Shown one piece after another: positions 62,292 to 64,000 of a stretch of 64,000 nucleotides of DNA. How positions within the stretch are numbered: position 1 is the stretch's first letter; every line of letters starts with the position of its first letter. The position numbers and the translations under genes are program-made. Source of the DNA: a virus; IMG/VR virus record IMGVR_UViG_3300042868_005761, positions 112,232 to 176,231 of that record; one strand, written 5' to 3'. The notes beneath the pieces are model-generated. The model ran no database searches, was not told where the DNA came from, and was given only the letters and a program-made list of their open reading frames with translations.

Positions 62292-63590
62292 TTAGTCATC
62301 ATCAAAGTCCATTGGGTCTACACTATTATCCCTTATTAAACTATTAATCTTACTTAATGCAGCAGACATTTTTGTCATAGTTGAACTAACACTCTCAGCC
62401 TTAGTAGCTTCTATCTTTGCCCTTGCATTAAGCTTAGCTTCAGGAGTACTTAACAGTTCTTTCATAAGCTGACTTCTCATCTTTTGAAAACGCTCCTTCA
62501 ACGCAAAGGCAGGATGCTCCTTCATTGCAGTCTTAACAGGGTTACCATGTAGATCGCTACTTAGCACAGCCTCCTGCATTAAGTCTCTACCTTCACCAAG
62601 GCTATCTCCTTGACTTAATAGCATATTAACCCGGATCTCATAGATATCCAACTCAGCAAGCTTAGTAGCTAGGCTAATAACAGTAGGGGTAATATTGTTT
62701 AGATTATGGAAGTTCTCACTGCAGTATTGCTTAACCTTAACCTGAAGAATACTTGCTTCTACGGGGCAGGGTTGCAGTACTGGGAATTTACTAGCAAGAA
62801 GATCAACACTGCCATTATCTCTCTTAACAGCAAACCAGCATGAACTACGAATAGGGCAACTCTCATATCCTTTACAGATAAGTGGCACACTAGCATAAGT
62901 ACCATGCTTAACCGCCGCCAAGTGTGACCTCATCCTAGCAGCACTCTGAGGTGTTATGTGTAAGTCCCTATATAGATCAGGATCACTGCCAAGAAATGCC
63001 CCAAGACTACTATTAGAAAAAAAGCTAGTAACATCTACCGTAGCAAGATCACTATTATCTAAGGCACTTTGGAAAGCATCACGTAAACTGATACTAGTAG
63101 AAGAAGTATTATCAAGGGGCTCAACTCTTTCCAATAATGTTTCATCGTTATCTAAAAGCTCACCTACTCTGTCAAGTAGAACTTGGGTATTAGCCTCCAC
63201 GCCGCCGAGACCATTAGCATTCCTATTACCTGAAATCATACTAGAGTCTTTCAAGAGGGGTGAAGTCTTATCAAAGGCTTTATCCTGTGATATTTCCATT
63301 TGCCGAGTAGGTAACCCCTTAGCACTGGAACTAATATCTACATTTTCCTCTAAAGCTTGAAGGTCAAAGGGCATTCCTTCTTCCTTAGGAGCAAACTCTA
63401 ATCTATTAGAAAGCTTATCAGAAAGAAGATAAGGATCTATAACTTGCCCAGTCATAGTCCCAGTATAAGTAGGGTTCTCCAATCGCGCCGCATTCTTATA
63501 TGGATTATCGGCTCCACGCCCTGCACTGTTATCGTGTGAAGATCTAGGCTTCTTATTATTAGCCTTATTAATGTCGTTATAGTGTGCCAA
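62292..63590 (-). CDS. Cys-cluster late protein, possibly terminase small subunit, 432 aa
   Basis: The first ~220 residues are polar, low-complexity and probably disordered. C239-x5-C245-P-x4-C251 and C275-P-V-E form a four-cysteine site (zinc or iron-sulfur) that I associate with proteins encoded near the terminase in some large phages. Residues ~285-410 are helical. The start is TTG at 63590, because GAGGA lies five bases upstream, the next in-frame Met is residue 45, and TAA closes the frame at 63635. As the first gene after the leader, with the large terminase four genes later, it could recognise the packaging site. The call is tentative. Confidence 0.55.
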   Translation of the reverse strand: MAHYNDINKANNKKPRSSHDNSAGRGADNPYKNAARLENPTYTGTMTGQVIDPYLLSDKLSNRLEFAPKEEGMPFDLQALEENVDISSSAKGLPTRQMEISQDKAFDKTSPLLKDSSMISGNRNANGLGGVEANTQVLLDRVGELLDNDETLLERVEPLDNTSSTSISLRDAFQSALDNSDLATVDVTSFFSNSSLGAFLGSDPDLYRDLHITPQSAARMRSHLAAVKHGTYASVPLICKGYESCPIRSSCWFAVKRDNGSVDLLASKFPVLQPCPVEASILQVKVKQYCSENFHNLNNITPTVISLATKLAELDIYEIRVNMLLSQGDSLGEGRDLMQEAVLSSDLHGNPVKTAMKEHPAFALKERFQKMRSQLMKELLSTPEAKLNARAKIEATKAESVSSTMTKMSAALSKINSLIRDNSVDPMDFDDD

Positions 63591-63626
63591 GAATTCCTCT
63601 TTTTTACTTTGCTTGTACTTCTCTGT

Positions 63627-63642
63627 ATTCCTTTAAAGGAAT
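63627..63642. promoter_or_regulatory. Perfect 16-bp palindrome upstream of the first gene
   Basis: ATTCCTTTAAAGGAAT is a perfect inverted repeat beginning 37 bases before the TTG start. It could be an operator, or form a hairpin in the leader. The overlap of its AGGAAT half with a GAGGAATTC element near the ribosome site suggests regulatory pairing, but no test is possible here. Confidence 0.4.
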
Positions 63643-63741
63643 TCGAGAGTTCCTCTTTATTCCTATTTATCTCTAGTAATTAAACTTTCCTATAAGAGCT
63701 GATACCATAAATTTTGCTGTATAGGGACAAAAGAAAAGCCT

Positions 63742-63932
63742 TATATATTATTCTGGGAAAAGGTCTATATATATTTGGGAAAAAGGGTCATAGGCCAAGT
63801 AGAAAAACTCTATATATACATTTATATATTTTTATATATTTTTTTTATAGAAAAGAGTGAAAGGCCAAGTATTAAGGTATAGGTACAGCCTCTATTTATA
63901 TATATATTTTTTTTCGGAAAAGAGCGGGTACT
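63742..63932. repeat. Four degenerate TATATA-plus-GGAAAAG repeats
   Basis: Four units combine a TATATAT run, a T-rich stretch and G(G)GAAAAG(G/A)G, near 63742-63763, 63765-63801, 63836-63871 and 63893-63930. Units two and three also share GGCCAAGTA exactly 70 bases apart. On the transcribed strand they read as CTTTTC followed by AAATATATATA, like promoter or protein-binding units. Confidence 0.55.
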
Positions 63933-64000
63933 TATACTCCTGGGCCCCTGTATTTACCCTACCCCTATTCGTTTTTAGCCCACCCCCTTTCAAGACCATG

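Larger units (their letters stand above)
63591..64000. other. AT-rich leader/intergenic region without a supported gene
   Basis: About 410 bases with no gene I can support. It holds four degenerate AT-rich repeats, two exact copies of GGCCAAGTA 70 bases apart, a T4-late-like TATAAATA on the minus strand near 63893-63900, and a 16-base palindrome near the first gene. A 35-codon frame from the right edge (63999 to 63892, minus) could be the end of an upstream gene or chance. Confidence 0.7.

Noticed and set aside
63892-63999. A 35-codon minus-strand frame beginning with ATG at the right edge
   Set aside because: Low-complexity product ending in the AT-rich repeats, no visible ribosome site because the window ends there; it could be the tail of an upstream gene, so it is not listed as a gene.
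1-64000. tRNA genes, CRISPR arrays, insertion sequences, integrase or attachment sites
   Set aside because: Intergenic gaps are nearly all under 130 bases and show no cloverleaf, regular spacer array, transposase or recombinase signature.

Overview
The window is the virion-structure module of a large tailed double-stranded DNA bacteriophage with a contractile tail (myovirus morphology). Evidence is a packaging ATPase, portal, head-maturation protease, HK97-fold-type major capsid protein, head-tail connectors, a tail sheath with a classic C-terminal domain, three tail-tube-like proteins and a baseplate region, in canonical order. Every supported gene is on the minus strand, so transcription runs from high to low coordinates. 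Genes are tightly packed, often overlapping by one base (TAATG) or separated by a few bases. The sequence is AT-rich, except that the capsid, sheath and tube genes look visibly richer in G+C. The host cannot be named from the sequence; Shine-Dalgarno sites (AGGAG) and an extended -10 box show that it is bacterial.

Layout, right to left. 64000-63591: AT-rich leader with degenerate ~70-bp repeats and a palindrome. 63590-62292: Cys-cluster protein, possibly the small terminase. 62282-49811: four large, mostly unrecognised proteins: a DnaQ-type exonuclease/SNase fusion, an Ala/Pro-rich coiled-coil protein and two tandem paralogues sharing a ~300-residue C-terminal domain. 49809-40377: large terminase, two unknown proteins, portal, a MuF-like protein probably joined to the portal by frameshifting, and a composite protease/core protein. 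40309-36532: Dps-like ferritin, a 528-residue structural protein and the major capsid protein, ending at a terminator. 36426-32706: neck proteins behind an extended -10 promoter. 32685-27029: sheath, tube, a 42-residue membrane protein and two further tube-like proteins, with a terminator after the first tube gene. 27014-20477: two tail-assembly-chaperone-like genes and a 1631-residue protein in the tape-measure position. 20468-13584: a 2294-residue protein carrying the signatures of a single-chain, two-barrel RNA polymerase of the QDE-1/RDR/crAss-like class. 13584-1: baseplate genes, two zinc peptidases and an open frame of more than 2732 codons running off the left edge.

The most unusual feature is the combination, in a contractile phage, of a giant putative virion RNA polymerase with several other very large late proteins that carry nuclease domains or hydrophobic stretches. 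A reasonable inference is that these are carried in the particle and delivered with the DNA, as described for the virion RNA polymerase of crAss-like phages. The other notable points are a run of ten A residues at the 3' end of the portal gene that would fuse portal to a MuF-like domain by a -1 shift, a Dps-like ferritin inside the head operon, and a catalytically dead-looking SNase domain in the tape-measure candidate.
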